60,000 bases of DNA, taken from assembly GCA_014529385.2 (NCBI GenBank), contig CM043962.1, positions 36,693,598 through 36,753,597 of the forward strand. Direction: 5' to 3'. Below, in pieces: positions 34,119 through 44,594 of this stretch. This DNA comes from Adiantum capillus-veneris. Taxonomy: Eukaryota; Streptophyta; Polypodiopsida; Polypodiales; Pteridaceae. Made by a program: the position numbers and the translations under genes. The notes below the pieces were generated by a model. That model made no database searches, was not told the DNA's origin, and saw only the letters and a program-made list of their open reading frames with translations. Positions within the stretch are counted from its first letter, which is position 1. Every line of letters begins with the position of its first letter.

Positions 34119-36149
34119 TCAGTCCACAAAGGGGAGTAAGCCCAAAGCTTTGCCGAAAGCTTCAAGCTTCTCACGAGACAATGCCTTTGTGAAAAGATCT
34201 GCAAGGTTGTCCTGTGTTGGCACATAAGCCAAGCTGATCTCTCCTGCTGAGAGCCTCTCCCTGACATAGTGGTAATGCACCTCAATGTGCTTTGTGCGAG
34301 CATGAAAAACTGGGTTCCTCGCAACTGCCAATGCGCTCTGACTGTCAGTGTAGATAGTGTTGGCAGTGTCCTGTCCAACACCCAAATCAGCCATAAGGCG
34401 TCTGAGCCATACACACTCAACCGTAGCTGTGAAGACTGCCCTATACTCAGCCTCACAACTCGAAGTGGCCACAGTAGGTTGCTTCTTGCTCAACCATGAT
34501 ATACATGAACTTCCAAGCATGAAACAAAAACCACTTGTGGACACTCGCATGTCAAAACAACCAGCCCAATCTGAGTCCGAAAAAGCATGTAAGTCTGGCA
34601 GCAATGATCCCCCCTTGGGATAAAACAAGCCAAGATGTAAAGTGCCACTAAGGTAGCGGAAAATCCTCTTGACAGCCTGCCAATGCTTAGACCCTGGGCT
34701 ATGCATAAATCTGCTGACCTGTGAGACTGCAAATTGAATATCCGGCCTTGTGTTGCATACATAAATGAGGCAACCAACAGCAGTTTGGTAAAGAGTGACA
34801 TCAGCAGGATCACCAGCATCATGTAGACTCAACTTCAAACCTGTTTCCATGGGAGTGGCAATAGGTTTGCAATCCTCAAGTCCAAACTTACATAGCAATG
34901 TCTCTATGTAACTTTTCTGACACAAGGCAATACCACCATCACACTGCTTAAACTGTATACCCAAATAATGATGCAACAGCCCCAAATCTTTCATCTTGAA
35001 AGTAGCATTCAAATCATCCTTAAATTCAGCAATATGTCTCTCATTTGGTCCAGTGATCAGCAAATCATCAACATAAAGAACCACAATGACAAGTACATCA
35101 CCCTCACGCTTTACATACAATGTGCTTTCTGTTGGACTGTTACGAAAGCCTTGTTTAACCAAATGAGTGTCAGCTTTCTCATACCAAGCACGAGGAGATT
35201 GCTTCAACCCATACAAAGCCTTGTTACATTTGCACACTTTGTCCTCTTGTCCTTTTATGACAAAACCGCGAGGCTGTGTTACATAAACTTCCTCAAATAT
35301 GTCACCATTCAAGAAAGCAGTAACAATGTCTGATTGATGTACATCCCAACCAAAATAAGCTGCCAATGCACATAGAAAACGCACAGTAGTCATACGACAA
35401 GTGGGAGCAAAAGTCTCTTCATAATCTATGCCTTTTTGCTGTGCATAACCCTTTGCAACAAGTCGAGCCTTATGGATATCAATCTCACCATCCAGCTTGC
35501 GTTTCAACTTGTAAACCCACTTCGTACCAATGGCCTTTTTGCCAGAAGGCAAATCACATAAAGTCCATGTGTCATTTTCTATAAGTGCATCATATTCTGA
35601 TTGCATGGCAGCCATCCAATTTTCTGAATTTTGTGCATCATCAAAAGTCAGAGGCTCCTCAACATCATGTAAGCTAGACACAGCCAAAGCGTAACAATCT
35701 GATGCATAAGATGCATGGCGAGAGCCTGAACGAGTACGACTAGACAAAGGTGCATCCAATTTACTATCACACAAAGTGTGCACCAACCATTTTGGCATAC
35801 CTCTAGCCTGCTCATTTTCAGCCCTTTCCTCATCAAGTACATCATGTACATCTACATCAGTAATAGGCTGATCTAGAACATTTTCAGAAACCCCCATAGG
35901 CTGTACATTTGCATCATTGGAACTTACATTCGTATTTCCACCACTAAAAAGAGGCAACAAAGTGTCATAAATGTCCTGTGAGCTTACATTACTGTCTCTA
36001 GTACATGACAGCAAGGGCTGAACAGAATCTTCCACAAACACTACATCACGAGAAACCAGAATACGTTTTGTTTGCGGATGATACAACCTGTAACCTTTGC
36101 TTTCATCACTATAACCAACAAAAATACATTTGACAGCCTTATCATCCAA
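34119..36149 (-). CDS. Copia reverse transcriptase and RNase H frame (C-terminal half of pol)
   Basis: An open stretch of 676 codons opening at a TTG; it is really the continuation of the integrase frame past two stop codons, so the start is not genuine. Order: C-terminal integrase tail (VKCIFVGYSDESKGYRLY, residues 7-24), an acidic linker to about 160, then RT. RT shows WVYKLKRKLDGEIDIHKARL (211-230), VHQSDIVTAFLNG (270-282, first catalytic Asp), YGLKQSPRAWYEK (313-325) and YVDDLLITG (359-367). RNase H has DSDWAGC (Asp about 527), EAEYRA (about 566-571) and YTDSQSAL (Asp about 602). It ends LGLLPFVD just before the polypurine tract. It would copy element RNA inside the particle. The frame is intact, but the upstream breaks should prevent normal polyprotein production. 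Confidence 0.93.
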   Translation of the reverse strand: MDDKAVKCIFVGYSDESKGYRLYHPQTKRILVSRDVVFVEDSVQPLLSCTRDSNVSSQDIYDTLLPLFSGGNTNVSSNDANVQPMGVSENVLDQPITDVDVHDVLDEERAENEQARGMPKWLVHTLCDSKLDAPLSSRTRSGSRHASYASDCYALAVSSLHDVEEPLTFDDAQNSENWMAAMQSEYDALIENDTWTLCDLPSGKKAIGTKWVYKLKRKLDGEIDIHKARLVAKGYAQQKGIDYEETFAPTCRMTTVRFLCALAAYFGWDVHQSDIVTAFLNGDIFEEVYVTQPRGFVIKGQEDKVCKCNKALYGLKQSPRAWYEKADTHLVKQGFRNSPTESTLYVKREGDVLVIVVLYVDDLLITGPNERHIAEFKDDLNATFKMKDLGLLHHYLGIQFKQCDGGIALCQKSYIETLLCKFGLEDCKPIATPMETGLKLSLHDAGDPADVTLYQTAVGCLIYVCNTRPDIQFAVSQVSRFMHSPGSKHWQAVKRIFRYLSGTLHLGLFYPKGGSLLPDLHAFSDSDWAGCFDMRVSTSGFCFMLGSSCISWLSKKQPTVATSSCEAEYRAVFTATVECVWLRRLMADLGVGQDTANTIYTDSQSALAVARNPVFHARTKHIEVHYHYVRERLSAGEISLAYVPTQDNLADLFTKALSREKLEAFGKALGLLPFVD

Positions 36150-36769
36150 TTTTCTGTGCTACACTTGTGGCACCAAAGCATATGCCTAATAGCCAAAAAC
36201 ACGCATGTGCTCAATAGAAGGTTTTCTATCATGCCATGCTTCATATGGAGTAATAGACTGCAAAGCTTTCGTAGGACACATGTTAAGTACATAAGTGGCA
36301 CACATAATGGCCTCAAGCCAAAAAGAATGCGGCAAAGCTTGACTTTTGACCATACATCGTGCCATTTCCGTCAGTGACCTGTTTTTCCTCTCAGCAACAC
36401 CATTTTGCTGAGGTGTATAAGGCACTGTACATTGGTGTTTTATCCCACGACTAGCCAGAAATGCATTAAATTCATGAGACATATACTCCCCCCCTCGATC
36501 AGAACGGAGGGTGCCCATAGTACATTTCGAGACATTTTCAGCCATAGCCAGAAATTGTTTGAAGCACATAAAAACTTCGGACTTCGCTTTAAGCGGAAAT
36601 ACCCATGCATGCCTGGAGTAATCATCAATGAAAGTCACGAAGTACAGGTAATTGCCCAAGGACGGAGTTTGCATGGGCCCACAAACATCACTATGCACAA
36701 GCTGCAACCTGCATGTGGCCCGAACTGAACCATCCTTTGGAAACTTAGAACGCTGCATCTTACCCAAAT
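36150..36769 (-). pseudogene. Copia integrase core, interrupted
   Basis: The frame opens at GKMQRSKFPKDGSVRA after the frameshift near 36769. LQLVHSDVCGPMQTPSLGNY carries the first catalytic Asp, TLRSDRGGEYMSHEF the second, and PQQNGVAERKNRSLTEMARC the Glu of the D,D35E triad. FWLEAIMCATYVLN and the T..ITPYEAWHDRKPSIEHMR helix follow, as in all copia integrases. A TAG (36186-36188) ends the open frame and a second TAG lies nine codons later, both in the frame that continues into RT. The zinc-binding N-terminus (H, H, C, C) is in the gag-PR frame. The enzyme would insert element DNA in the nucleus; these stops should block it. Confidence 0.92.
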
Positions 36770-38404
36770 ACAGCCTTCACAAACATGTTTGACAGGTGCT
36801 TCAAGAGGTGGCAAAGAAGCAACCATATCAGATTTCTGCAAATGCAGCAAACTGGCAAAATTCAGATGACCAAAACGTGCATGCCAAAGTTTTGCATCTG
36901 AAATAGCCCTTGAATCTGCAACAGCATTTGCAAAATTTTGTCCACACTTGTCATACAAAGTGAGCTTATACAGCCCACGGCACAAAAGGCCAGATGCAAC
37001 AATTTCATCACCAAAACTGAGATCATGAACTGTACATCTGTCATCCACAAATTTGACTACAAGTCCAAGTCTAGCAAGTGCAGATACAGACAAGAGATTC
37101 TTCTTGATCCCAGGTATGTAAAGTGCATCAACAAGTGTGAAGGAACTGCCATTAGCAGCAATGAGCAAAATCTTTCCAACTCCCTGAACTGGATAAGAGG
37201 CGTTGTTGGCACAAGTGACTGAATTCCCATGAGGTACAGACTCGAGAGAGATAAACAATTCTCGATGTGAGGTAATGTGCTTTGTAGCACCACTGTCGAA
37301 ATACCACACATGTGAATCTGCAGCAACTGACAAGCATGCATCATGGACAGCAGGATTGTAAGTGCACTCTGCGCTAAAAGCCCATTCTGCATCAACATCA
37401 ACAACACAATCTCCTTTCACAGAAGACTCAACAATGGCTGCATTTGTAGTGGAACCAGCATTTGTAGTGGAACCACCCTCTTTCTTCTTAGCCTCTTTGG
37501 CCTTCAACTTAGGACACGACTTGATCAAGTGATCATTGGCTTTACAATAATGGCAACTCATCTTCTTTTTGCCCTTATCACCAGAATTGCCAGACGAAGT
37601 ACTGCCGGCAGAAGCATTAGGAACAGAATTTTTGCCACTCGCAGCAGAACCATAAGAAGTGGCTGCATTATTGTTACCACCCTTTCTTTGAGAAGCAATA
37701 AAAGCATGTTCAACTGCACGCTGCCTAGTCCTGTTTTTTCTAGAAATTGACTCTTGCAACAGCAATGTGCATAATGCATCAAACTTGACAACTTCAGGAT
37801 TTCCTTGGGTCATCAGTCTCCAAGTACTAGCAAAAGTCTGGTAGGAATCTAGTAAGGCATCAAGAACAGTCTGCACAAGGGAACTGTCTGAAATGACTTC
37901 ACCTGCAGAAATAAGCTGCTCATTGATATCCTTGACACTAGCAAGGAAAGTGTCCATATCATCTTCCTCATGCATAATCTTCGACTCCAGCTCTTTACGC
38001 AGCAAAGAAATTTTAGCCTCATTGCGGCTTGCATAAAGACCTGCTAAAATATCCCAAGCCTGTTTTGCAGATTTTGCTGAACGGATGTGAGGAACAATGG
38101 TGCGCCTCACAGACAACGCAATCAATGCATGAGCCTGCGCATCCTTAACATCCCAATGAGCCTGTTCTGCCGTAGGCAAAACAACTCTAACAGCTGCAAT
38201 CCTTGCAGCAAGACCTGCAACATCCTCAACATCACCTACATCCTCAGAACCAGGACGTACATCAATGCCCTGCACAATGTTCCAGACACCCTTTGACACA
38301 AGAACATGTTGTATCATATAAGCCCACATAGGGCAGTTGTCCCCATCCAACCTGTCCTCAGCATCTAACATCTTGAACACATCTGTGTTGTTGTTGTCAG
38401 CCAT
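36635..38404 (-). CDS. Copia gag and protease frame
   Basis: 589 codons from ATG at 38404. Gag domain: LDGDNCPMWAYMIQHVLVSK (19-38), a UBN2-like core with AWDILAGLYASRNEAKISLL (116-135) and TFASTWRLMTQGNPEVVKFD (190-209). Zinc knuckle CHYCKANDHLIKSC at 284-297. A short GSTTNA direct repeat at 311-322. Protease active site WYFDSGATKHIT with D-S-G at 370-372. Then the gag_pre-integrase module: LWHARFGHLNF (His 508 and 513) and CEGC (Cys 542 and 545), the zinc-binding part of integrase. Past CEGC (near 36769) the frame shifts and the last 40 or so residues are out of frame. Gag forms the particle and protease cuts the polyprotein. The ATG sits about 360 bp inside the 5' LTR. Confidence 0.94.
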   Translation of the reverse strand: MADNNNTDVFKMLDAEDRLDGDNCPMWAYMIQHVLVSKGVWNIVQGIDVRPGSEDVGDVEDVAGLAARIAAVRVVLPTAEQAHWDVKDAQAHALIALSVRRTIVPHIRSAKSAKQAWDILAGLYASRNEAKISLLRKELESKIMHEEDDMDTFLASVKDINEQLISAGEVISDSSLVQTVLDALLDSYQTFASTWRLMTQGNPEVVKFDALCTLLLQESISRKNRTRQRAVEHAFIASQRKGGNNNAATSYGSAASGKNSVPNASAGSTSSGNSGDKGKKKMSCHYCKANDHLIKSCPKLKAKEAKKKEGGSTTNAGSTTNAAIVESSVKGDCVVDVDAEWAFSAECTYNPAVHDACLSVAADSHVWYFDSGATKHITSHRELFISLESVPHGNSVTCANNASYPVQGVGKILLIAANGSSFTLVDALYIPGIKKNLLSVSALARLGLVVKFVDDRCTVHDLSFGDEIVASGLLCRGLYKLTLYDKCGQNFANAVADSRAISDAKLWHARFGHLNFASLLHLQKSDMVASLPPLEAPVKHVCEGCIWVRCSVLSFQRMVQFGPHAGCSLCIVMFVGPCKLRPWAITCTS

Positions 38405-38752
38405 GGTAAATGCTGCACCTGATGTGAAAACTGCCCGAAAATAGGAGAAACGGAGCGGGAAGAACCTGTGCTATATAGCACAAACCATAGAAGACTATAA
38501 GGCACCTGTTATGCAGAAAACGACATTGACAGAAATTCTGCACAAAATGACGAAATAGCATGTGCAGTACTGTCTATAGTGGAAACGGAGGCCGAAATGA
38601 GCCCAAATCAAAATTCTGAGCAGACCGAGCTCTTTGAGCTTACCCAAAATTTTTGTCGACCTGCGAACGCTCGCCAAAGCTCACTGAAATCGGAGAAAGT
38701 GAGGAGGCGTGTGCTGGAGCAGTTGGCGACTAAGCTCGGGAGGACGTGACCT
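38405..38752 (-). other. Copia untranslated leader
   Basis: Between primer site and gag ATG, with no gene; it matches the leader of the truncated copy at 22776-23127. Confidence 0.8.
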
Positions 38753-38764
38753 GCTCTGATACCA
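38753..38764 (-). other. Copia primer-binding site
   Basis: The minus strand reads TGGTATCAGAGC, the exact complement expected for initiator Met-tRNA, two bases inside the 5' LTR. Confidence 0.95.
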
Positions 38765-38766
38765 AT

Positions 38767-38993
38767 TGTTGGAATTAGGGTTGCAGAGAAACACACACAG
38801 CTTGGAGAAGACGAAGGAATCTCAAGGCACACAATAGAGAGTGTGTTACTTAGTGTGCAATGGAAAGATTGATATCCCTAGAGTGATGGACGTATATACA
38901 ATGCACGGGGGAAAAAACCTCCTAAAGAGGGAAAAAATGCCCCGGTGGTCCTAGTGTGTTCACACACATCACTACCACATGTATATGGTAACA
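38767..38993 (-). repeat. Copia 5' LTR
   Basis: 227 bp with the same ends as 33817-34043 and about eight substitutions between them. Right-hand target duplication CTACT follows at 38994-38998. Confidence 0.96.
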
Positions 38994-38998
38994 CTACT

Positions 38999-39597
38999 GA
39001 CCCTGACTTTAAAGATGTACTGATGAGTATAGCCATGACCTGCAAGAATATTTTCAAAACGTTAAGGAGGCTATATCCAGCTCTCAACAAAGGCAAAAAG
39101 CTACTGCTGAAAAGCACAGAAGGGCCTTAATGCTCAAAGAAAATGATTGGGTCTTACTTAAGTTTCCCAAGGCTCGATTGAGGTAAACGACGGGAAAAAA
39201 TCCTACGGGCCATCAAAAGTATTATGCTAAACTAGCAAAAAGAAACTATGGTCCTTTTCAAATCTTGAAGCCAATCAATGACATGGATTATCAACTCAAG
39301 TTGCCCAACCATTGGCTCATACACAATGCTTTTCGTGTGAGCCTACTTATACAAAGGAGAGCCACCAAGAGAAACAATTATTGAAGACCCTCCAGAAATC
39401 GAAGACCAAGAAGAGGTGCTACAACCCGAAGCTATCCTTCGGCATGAAGACAAGGTACTACGACATGGTAAAATTATCCGATGGTATCTTATTAAGTTCA
39501 AAAATTATCCTTTTGAAGATGGTAGATGGATGCAAGGAATACAGCTTAAGGATAGTATGAACCTTGTCAATGCTTACAATTCTACACTAGAGTAAGC
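38999..39597 (+). pseudogene. Gypsy A integrase remnant and chromodomain
   Basis: GACCCTGACTTTAAAGATGT (38999-39018) continues the integrase N-terminal region interrupted by the copia. The next bases match a point about 0.8 kb further along gypsy B (near 58113), so the catalytic core is deleted. The tail then reads roughly QLKLPNHWLIHNAFRVSLL and ends in a chromodomain-like block: AILRHEDKVL, IRWYLIKFKNYPFEDGRWM and LKDSMNLVNAYN, then a stop near 39594. Chromodomains at the end of integrase mark chromoviruses and steer integration to marked chromatin. Frame changes make it dead. Confidence 0.82.
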
Positions 39598-39951
39598 AAA
39601 TGTAAATGCTTTCTAAATGAACAATGTTTTTATCTTATAAGACTAATCCTCTTTTGTGCACAAATTTAAATAAATAGTATGCATGCTTAGAATCAGGTTT
39701 GTGATGACGACGTCACTCAAACACCAAGTAGAATTTGTCACTCTACTTTGGGAGTATGATATGGACTAAAGAGCAGACGTGTTTGCGGCAGCTACGTCTC
39801 CCAAGCACCAAACGGACTAGTTATCCATTCTGGAATGATTTCATAGGGTGAAAAGGGATCCTCTACCCGCTAAGAGACGTAGAATAATGACTAAGACTTT
39901 ATCTCTTCTACCTCACAGTCGAGGACGACTATGATTTCAAGAGAGAGGTAA
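39598..39951 (+). other. Gypsy A 3' untranslated region and polypurine tract
   Basis: Matches 58698-59053 of gypsy B. It ends in GTCGAGGACGACTATGATTT and TCAAGAGAGAGGTAA, the purine-rich tract next to the 3' LTR. Confidence 0.8.
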
Positions 39952-41364
39952 TGTCATAAAATCTAATATCTAACCAACCCAAATGATTTTCTCATATTAA
40001 ACTGATCATTTAATGTGGGAGAATAAATGGGAACAAGGATTAGAATATAGATATGTGCTTATGGATCCATCTCAACACAAGGCCAAGGTTAAGGGGGTCC
40101 AAATGAGAGATGGTATGTTAAAGAGCAATGCTACCTAATGGAGCTTAAAGACCTTAGGGTTCGCTTCATTAAAGACCTCCAAAATTTAGTGCTAAAAATT
40201 CCTTTGACCTTAGGCAAGCTAGGGCTAACCTTGAGGTGGGAACCCTACCCAAGCATGAGGTGCTTATATGCTTGCTAACTAAAGTGTTTGTGGGAACCTT
40301 GCCCAATCTTGAGGTGCTTCTCATTCCTTAAATGACTAAGGTTCTTGAAGTGTTCAATTCAAACATAACCTCTCAAGAGGCATAAATGGCTTACATGCTT
40401 AAATGACTAGGTGCTTGAAGTATTCAATTTAAGCATGATAACCTAAGAAGCATAAAAGACATATGTCAAGATCCCTCCCATGTGGCCCTCATGATGTGCT
40501 TGAAATTTATTGGATAGGCTTTAAAGGGGTCCAATGAGAATTTAGATGCATAAAAGTAAATAATTAAGTCCTTTCTCTCAAAGAGGAAAAAGAGGACACA
40601 TATCCAAATGATATAATTAAATAATACAAGAGAGAGAGAGAGGTGGACCAAGCATGAGAGGGGGTATACTCTCCCACACACTCTCTCCTTGTGGGAAGTG
40701 CGTAGTGCAAGAGCTCCATCTCCTTCTCCAAGCTTGTGGAGAAGTTGAGAGCTTACACCAACACTCTTGGCTATGGAATGCAAATCCAACCAAGAGCCAT
40801 GCTTCAATGCTTAAGCTTGTCATCTTCTTTACCTTCATTACTATGCTATATGCTATGATAATCAAGAAGAGTGATGATAAGTAACTATTTCTTTCTCCTA
40901 TGAATGATTCTTCTTCCTCCTTCCTATCCTCATTCCCCGCTAGCTCTCTCCATCTTCGAAGGTGTTTGAGGCCTTGGGATTGAGGCTTGGGATACTTAAT
41001 GCTTTTTGCAAAGTTTATGTTATGCTTGTGATGCATGAAGCTTTCCATCTTCATTGCATCACCTAGGTCACAAGGAACACAAAGATTGTATTGTACCAAG
41101 TCTCTCTTGATGGGAGAATCTATAATACAATGCCTTTTGGAGGGGGGACCGGCTCCAAGTAAATCCGATCCTCATCTATTGTCATGTTCTCTAATACTCT
41201 CTCTTGTAAAAGTATTGTTCATGCCAAGTTAATTAAGTACTATGCTTTTGCTGCTACCATCAATTAAGTTCACCCTCTATGTTCTCAAAGTAATCTCACA
41301 AAATTGCTCACTCTAAGTCTCTTAATTCTGCTATTCTCAAAGTTCATAGACCATTTCCATTACA
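39952..41364 (+). repeat. Gypsy A 3' LTR
   Basis: Begins TGTCATAAAATC after the purine tract and ends near CCATTACA, about 1413 bp. It is complete and uninterrupted, which allows the damage in the 5' LTR to be mapped. The start and the last 100 bp resemble gypsy B; the middle is more diverged and has fewer CCAAT boxes. Confidence 0.85.
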
Positions 41365-44300
41365 ACGGTTTGCAATATCAAGAGGACTGCTTCATTTAAA
41401 ACAATCAACAATATATCAATTCCATCTCATTTTCTGATCAATCCAAGGCTATACAATCAAATCGGATATGGTTCCTACATTTTATGTTTATTTGTGACTC
41501 TAGTTTATCTATGCTATTAAGTTAGAACTGCCGAGTTTTTTTTCTTCCCGCTAAGTTGTCTCACATTTCAGTGTCAACAAGGTTTAGGGATCCATTTTTG
41601 TTTGTGTTCCACCTTAATTTATATTTAATTTTGTGATTCTCAAGTCAACCATATAGAGTCCACCTCACCAAGCACACCCTCATCTCCCACAAACCCTTGG
41701 TCACATTACCCAACACACTAGTTGAGACATTGTACATTGTTATTTGCAAGGATGTTATGGGCTGAATTGAATTCGAATGGCAAAATTTCTACACATGTTA
41801 GAGCTCCTACACCTGAAGAGGGCAGGACTCTGCTCCACAGCTTGTTATGGAAACTTATGGTTATTGACACGTCTGGTTTTTGTCCTTAACCTCCTACCCA
41901 CAACCTGTATATTATAAGGTGAGGGATTATTTCCCTTACCTAGATTTGGATACTTGCTTCTGTATGTGTCATTGAGAGGTAGTTCACACCTACACTTTTT
42001 CTTGGAAAGAGAGAGTAAGATAGTGAGCACTTGCACCTATGGAAAATTGTGAATTGCTCTTTACAAATGGATTTAATGAAAGAATCTTATTTCTCACGAG
42101 TTACTTGCTATATTTTTTTGTGTTTAAGAAGATTTGTAATGTCCTATTTCCATTCTAGTAGTTGACAATGCTTGGATAGAACCTTTCTTAGCTTGGGTGT
42201 TACTTTGTTGCTTTGAACTTTTTTGAAATCTATAAAATAATTTTTTGTTCATAGCTTAATCATATGTTTGTTTAGATTGGGCTAATAGGTATTGATTCTA
42301 GGATTTTGATTTGGTAACCTTGGCTCTAGCTCGTGCCTAAATAGCTGATGGTTATTGACTCTCCCTTGATTGCTGGTGGCAGGAGCTTTGAAAAATGTCA
42401 CGTGTATTTGATTCATCTAAAGGCATGCTTTCTTGTTTCTTTATGGTTGTTTTGCATACCCTAGGGGGCTCATTATTGCTGACTTGAAAAATTGGGATTT
42501 CTAGGACTATACTTGTACCTAACTATCATTGATCCTTGCCCTTATATGGTGATTTTTATTTTGACCTTAGATAACTCTCATGAGGGGCATTGATCAAGGA
42601 GGGTATTGAGTATCACTCAATGCTCTTCTTGGGACTATTTGATAGTAAATGGTGTTCTAGTTGTCTCGATCATTCGTAGAGCTTAAATTGTGTGGAGCAA
42701 GAACTTAAATGGTGTTCTTGTCTCGATCATTCTATTAAAACAAGAGGAAAGGGGGCGAGGTAACTCCTATGTATAAATAGAACTTTAACTCTTCTTGACC
42801 TAGACCTATGGTTATAGACATAAACAAGAGGAAAGGGGGCGAGGTAACTCCTATGTATAAATAGAACTTTGAAACTCTTCTTGACCTAGACCTATGGTTA
42901 TAGACATAAAGGTTGAGTTCTATAAGTGTGTAGGTTTTTGAACTTGAGGTCACCTTGGACTTGTAAGTGCAATTGATTGATAAATTCTCCCTAATGGCCT
43001 TCCCTTAGGACTTTGACATAATGTTGGGTTTGGTTATGCCTCAAAGGTTTCCTACTTTGCATATTCTAACCTATATATCGGGATTTATTATGGACTTTTG
43101 TTAGACAATAGCTAATAGCTGATGACCCCTTTAATTTTTTGCTAAAGTTTTTATTTGTGTGTGGTTGATACCTTTTTTTTTTAAAGCATGGGGATAATTG
43201 TATAGCTATAGCTATTACTGGTCTATGTACCTCCTGATATTCCACTTTTTAACAAAGGTATACTGGTTGAAGGTCTCTTATCATGCTCTCCCACTTTTAT
43301 AGTGTAACTTTGACCTATCATATTTTTGGATCTATACCTTGTAATGACACATGGTATTATGCTACCTATTGTAACCTCTGACATTGTCTCAAAGCCTATC
43401 TGCACTCGCACTCGAGCTAGTGACCCTTGATAGGTTTTGATAAGGCAATGTTTTAGTTATTTCTTGGTCCTTCAATAATAAAAAAGGAGTTGTTTGTTAC
43501 TACTTTATATGCTTGTTCTTCTTTTTAAGATTGTCATATGTTTTTGTTTTTGGGCATTTGCTACTCTGTTACTTTAACCTTTAGACTACTACATATGGTC
43601 TTTTGGTTAATAAAGCTATATCTGCTACCCTAGCTATGGTGTTGAGATTGTATCTATGGCATAATTTTGAACTTTAAGTTGCTTCTTCATCTTCTATTCA
43701 CTTTGTACTGCATTTTCATTCTACTCGATAACTAGTTGCACTACAATCCCTTATCCTTTAGCAATCCTTTGATTATTGCATTCCTTGGATTTGAACTTCT
43801 TGATTGAATGCCTTGAACCTAGTTCTTAGGAAGGGGTTTTATATTCCTCTGAAGGATGATTAAGGTATTATGCACACCAAAGTGACCTTACCATTGGGGT
43901 CCTAGAGATTAATATATGGTCTTTGAAATCAACCTAGTAGTAGTTGGGTTATACCTGTGGCCTAGTTTTGAAGCTTGCTATGTTTTTCTCTTAAAATAGC
44001 TTTGTCCAAAGACAACGTTTTTAAACTATAGGATGTTCTACTAACAGAATACTGTCTCTAACATGGCTCATTACTGAAACTATGGTTTTGGCTTGATTGT
44101 AGTAATTGGTTGTGTTCTTTGTCTCTTTGAACTTAAGGTAGCATCCTGGTTTTACTTAAATCCTATGACTAGATAGCTTGGAGATTGAGCGATCTTGCAC
44201 ATAAATATTTTTTTTTCAAGAATGAGTTTGAATTTGCTGATCTAAAAGCAGTTTTACATGGAATATCTGCTAGTAATTTGAATATTTCTTCCGCGGTTTT

Positions 44301-44533
44301 TGCACGCTTCACTTCATTGCTGTGTCTTATTGGATAAATTCACCAAGTTGGTGTCTAGAAGGCTTTTATTAGAGGTAGATAAGTTCTCAATCATTGAGTT
44401 GTATACCCAATATGGAAGGGCAATTTTTCCTAGAAGAAACTGAATGTTTTAGTCATTTTAAAGACGAGGGCCCAACTATATCAAACCAAAAACTATGTCA
44501 AGGAGACAGGCAAAGGTAGCCAAGTCATTCCGA
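41365..44533. other. No recognisable gene
   Basis: AT-rich sequence. All frames are under 90 codons and lack domains. It contains the 84-bp duplication listed separately. Confidence 0.55.
42738..42910 (+). repeat. Tandem duplication, 84-bp unit
   Basis: AAACAAGAGGAAAGGGGGCG...TTATAGACATA occurs at 42738-42821 and 42822-42908, nearly identical with a small insertion near AACTTTGAAAC in the second copy. High identity suggests a recent event. Confidence 0.93.

Positions 44534-44592
<59 letters not shown>
44534..44592. repeat. Microsatellite (CA)n
   Basis: About 29 CA units. Confidence 0.96.

Positions 44593-44594
<2 letters not shown>

Larger units (their letters stand above)
33817..38993 (-). 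mobile_element. Complete family-1 Ty1/copia element nested in gypsy A
   Basis: 5177 bp, minus strand, with 227-bp LTRs (3' at 33817-34043, 5' at 38767-38993), TG...CA ends, PBS, PPT and CTACT on both sides. The gene order gag, PR, INT, RT, RNase H is copia type. The two LTRs differ at about eight positions by eye (about 3.5%). The coding region is nearly whole: one frameshift near 36769 and two in-frame stops near 36187 and 36160 separate gag-PR, INT and RT-RH frames. It is the only near-complete member of its family here; fragments lie at 13640-14015 and 22534-23891. Confidence 0.97.
27681..41364 (+). mobile_element. Gypsy A: Ty3/gypsy chromovirus with two nested insertions
   Basis: Order is 5' LTR (broken at its left edge and split by a solo LTR), gag, protease, RT, RNase H, start of integrase, nested copia, chromodomain, 3' LTR. 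It is the order of gypsy B (51816-59275), and the two share most coding phrases. Relative to B it lacks about 0.8 kb of integrase core just right of the nested copia (junction near 39018). The polyprotein is broken by stops and frameshifts, so the element is not autonomous. The missing first 515 bp or so of the 5' LTR removes the terminal end needed to check its own target duplication. Confidence 0.9.

Noticed and set aside
38751-38766. Possible tRNA gene remnant
   Set aside because: Only the 12-base primer-site complement of tRNA-iMet is present; no cloverleaf sequence follows.
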